Source of the DNA: Lachnoclostridium sp. UBA1308 | Lineage (GTDB): Bacteria > Bacillota > Clostridia > Lachnospirales > Lachnospiraceae | Assembly: GCA_002307215.1 (NCBI GenBank) | Contig: DBTU01000023.1 | Coordinates: 126,777-190,776 of the forward strand | DNA length: 64,000 nucleotides | Direction of reading: 5' to 3' | Part shown: positions 62,117-64,000 of the stretch, piece after piece | Layout: every line of letters starts with the position of its first letter | Position numbering within the stretch: position 1 is the first letter of the stretch | The notes under the pieces: model-generated | The model's input: the letters and a program-made list of their open reading frames with translations, nothing else | Told to the model about the DNA's origin: nothing | Database searches by the model: none | Translations under genes and position numbers: made by a program

Positions 62117-62632
62117 TCAGTCTGTTGTAAGAACCTTTGTTATCTCAGCAATATATAAGATGTGATAGTCTTTTTGTTGGTAAAAGGTCTTATCCATGGA
62201 CGCATCTAAAAAAGAAGCTGCTTCTAGGGGCTGTCTGACCAGCTTTTTGCAAATCATTACAAGTTTGGATTCACTGAAATAGGGTGTGTTATCGATAAAA
62301 TCAAGCGTCAACCCTGACTTTTCTATTTTATCTTCCTCTTTTCCCGAAACAGAACCAAGATAATTCAATTCATTTCGGTAATTATTAGGCAGGAAGCTTA
62401 AGGAAAAAGTAGCTTCACGGTCCATGAATTCTCTTGTATAACGCTGAGGTCTGATTACAACATAGACAACATCCTTTCCCAACATAACACCGAGTCCACC
62501 CCAGGAGGCCGTCATGGTATTAGCCTTGTTGGTATCGCCGGCGGTGACTAACATCCAGTCCTTTCCGATAGACTGAAAGGTATTCTCCTTTAGTAAAGAG
62601 GGTATTGTCTCTTTCAATTGCTTCATATACAT
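62117..62632 (-). CDS. flavin reductase-family (FMN-binding) protein, 171 aa
   Basis: A split beta-barrel flavoprotein: GDTNKANTMTASWGGLGVML (the family N-(T)-MTASW motif that contacts FMN), YVVIRPQRYTREFM, and FSLSFL. The last part, SKLVMICKKL...YHILYIAEI, is typical of clostridial members. It probably uses FMN to reduce flavins or NAD(P)H-linked acceptors in the cytoplasm. On the minus strand AAAGG lies seven bases before ATG 62632, preferred over TTG and GTG codons just upstream. Convergent with the ABC pair. Confidence 0.85.
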   Translation of the reverse strand: MYMKQLKETIPSLLKENTFQSIGKDWMLVTAGDTNKANTMTASWGGLGVMLGKDVVYVVIRPQRYTREFMDREATFSLSFLPNNYRNELNYLGSVSGKEEDKIEKSGLTLDFIDNTPYFSESKLVMICKKLVRQPLEAASFLDASMDKTFYQQKDYHILYIAEITKVLTTD

Positions 62633-62870
62633 CACCAATCCTTTCTGTCACTTCACTACAAATAGATTAGTATTATCATATCAATATTCGTCCCAAATAT
62701 CCAGACTGATTTCATAAATTATGGTAATACAGATAATTGCTATTATATGATGGTAGTGAAATAAATGCAACGTCGGACAGAGCAGGCACGAAAATATAGG
62801 AATATCATATATTAATATTAAATTTATACGCTGTAAATATTGACACCAAATACGGCAGTATGGAGGCATA

Positions 62871-64000
62871 TGATAATTCATATCGTGAAGACCGGGGATA
62901 CGATTGAGGCAATTTCTGCTCAGTATGGCGTATCCAGAGAGCGAATCATTCTAGAAAATGAGCTACCCAACCCGGATAAGCTGATTATTGGTCAAAGCAT
63001 CGGAATCAGGGTTCCGGAGGTGACTTATACAGTAGTGGCAGGTGATACTTTAGAGAGTGTAGCCAAGAAATATGATGTGACACCAATTCGAATTCTTCAA
63101 CATAATCCGCAGGTCGCAACTAGGGAAGAATTATTCCCCGGCGAGGTTCTGGTGATAACTTATGCCAATGAAACGCCCATTGATACGGTAATCATCAACG
63201 GTTATGCTTACCCATTTATTGATCGCACAGTTTTAAAAAAGACGCTGCCCTTTTTAACCTATATCTCATTGTTTACTTATGGATTTACTTCTACCGGGGA
63301 ACTGATACCGATTGAAGATGAAGAGATAATTGCTCTGAGCAAAGATCTTGGAGTAGCTCCGATTATGGTACTCGCACCGATGGATACCTCCGGTAATTTT
63401 AGTAGTGACGCAGCCCATGATATCTTTTATAACCAGGAGGCTGTGACGGCATTGACTAATAATTTGATTACAACAATGCAGGCTAAGGGTTATCGTGGAA
63501 TCGATATTGATTTCGAATTTGTCCTTCCGGACGATAAGGATGCATTTTTGAACTTTATTAAAACAATAAGTACCGGACTGGATAAGGCCGGTCTGATTAT
63601 GTTTGTCGCGCTTGCACCCAAAATTTCAGGTGATATGAAGGGGCTGCTATATGAAGCACATGACTATCCAACAATTGGAGCAGTTGCGGATAAGGTACTC
63701 CTCATGACCTATGAGTGGGGTTATACCTACGGTGAGCCCATGGCAACCTCGCCCATTAATAATATGAGGAATGTCCTGAGATATGGTGTGTCCGTAATAG
63801 ATCCCGATATAATATTAATGGGGACGCCAAATTATGCTTATGATTGGCCATTGCCCTTTGTACAGGGAAAGACAGCAGCACAATCTTTGGGAAATCAGGA
63901 GGCAATTGAACGTGCTGTAAAATTTGGTGTGGAAATTCAATTTGATGAAATCGCCCAATCTCCATTTTATAATTATACAAATGAGGATGGAGTGAATCAT
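62871..64000 (+). CDS. LysM-GH18 glycoside hydrolase, spore cortex-lytic type (3' partial)
   Basis: The frame runs off the window end (376 codons visible, about 430 expected). Two LysM modules cover residues 2-46 (IVKTGDTIEAISAQYGVSRE) and 51-96 (YTVVAGDTLESVAKKYDVTP), then a GH18 barrel with the catalytic D-x-D-x-E motif in GIDIDFEF (about residues 209-216), MTYEWG and GTPNYAYDW. The set matches SleL/YaaH-like N-acetylglucosaminidases that cut spore cortex muropeptides during germination. There is no signal peptide, as in those spore proteins. GGAGG lies only three bases before ATG 62871, an unusually short spacing; no other start is near. It diverges from the flavin reductase gene. Confidence 0.88.

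Overview
The window looks like a chromosomal segment of an anaerobic, endospore-forming, Gram-positive Firmicute, most likely Lachnospiraceae (Anaerocolumna/Lachnoclostridium-like). This is inferred from the AT-rich sequence, strong AGGAGG ribosome binding sites, consensus housekeeping promoters, a T-box-controlled tyrS, a 2-hydroxyacyl-CoA dehydratase activase-type giant protein, a CD3324-type HTH protein, and a LysM-GH18 enzyme of the spore cortex-lytic kind. No tRNA, rRNA, CRISPR array, transposase or phage module was seen.

Layout. 1-3231: 3' part of a large activase/dehydratase-like protein. 3232-4193: gene-poor, with a 430-bp near-palindrome. 4194-6471 (minus): an RCC1-like lipoprotein and a miniature Rhs-like secreted protein with a stop codon inside its signal peptide. 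6639-10873: zinc-ribbon membrane protein and a heterodimeric ABC exporter. 11041-15206: tyrosine block (promoter, T-box, tyrS, second promoter, Tyr-regulatable DAHP synthase, prephenate dehydrogenase). 15470-27422: mostly housekeeping genes (dCMP deaminase family, EF-G paralogue, chemotaxis receptor, DUF4153, cyclophilin lipoprotein, HTH protein, GNAT, SGNH hydrolase, uracil permease), with a 94-bp tandem repeat at 23.4 kb.

27.7-35.0 kb is an apparent operon: a small secreted protein, a large lipoprotein, an ABC ATPase, two ABC permeases and an anchored propeller-like protein. It resembles bacteriocin or peptide export/sensing loci, but I cannot assign it to a named family.

35.2-50.8 kb is the most interesting region. 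A promoter is followed by about fourteen tightly packed genes encoding a divergent Tad-like (Flp pilus / type II-IV secretion-like) machine: two MinD/TadZ-like proteins with ruined Walker A motifs plus a third related partner, a CpaB/SAF-like protein, a membrane-anchored TadA-type ATPase, one large protein that appears to combine TadB and TadC, three paralogous short pilin-like proteins, two very large membrane-anchored surface proteins built from His/Cys motifs, Ig-like modules and rubredoxin-like zinc knuckles, and a final anchored protein with an Ada-like zinc motif. No prepilin peptidase, secretin or classical prepilin cleavage site is visible. Immediately downstream (51.3-56.2 kb) lie a secreted SLH-like protein and a 1183-residue DUF5704-like secreted protein, plausibly partners.

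56.4-64.0 kb: a CNNM/HlyC-type transporter (minus), a zinc-dependent phospholipase C-like protein, an internally duplicated unknown protein, a decayed GntR/YtrA-type repressor whose promoter and operator are intact upstream of a bacitracin-type ABC pair, a flavin reductase (minus), and a LysM-GH18 hydrolase running off the window end.
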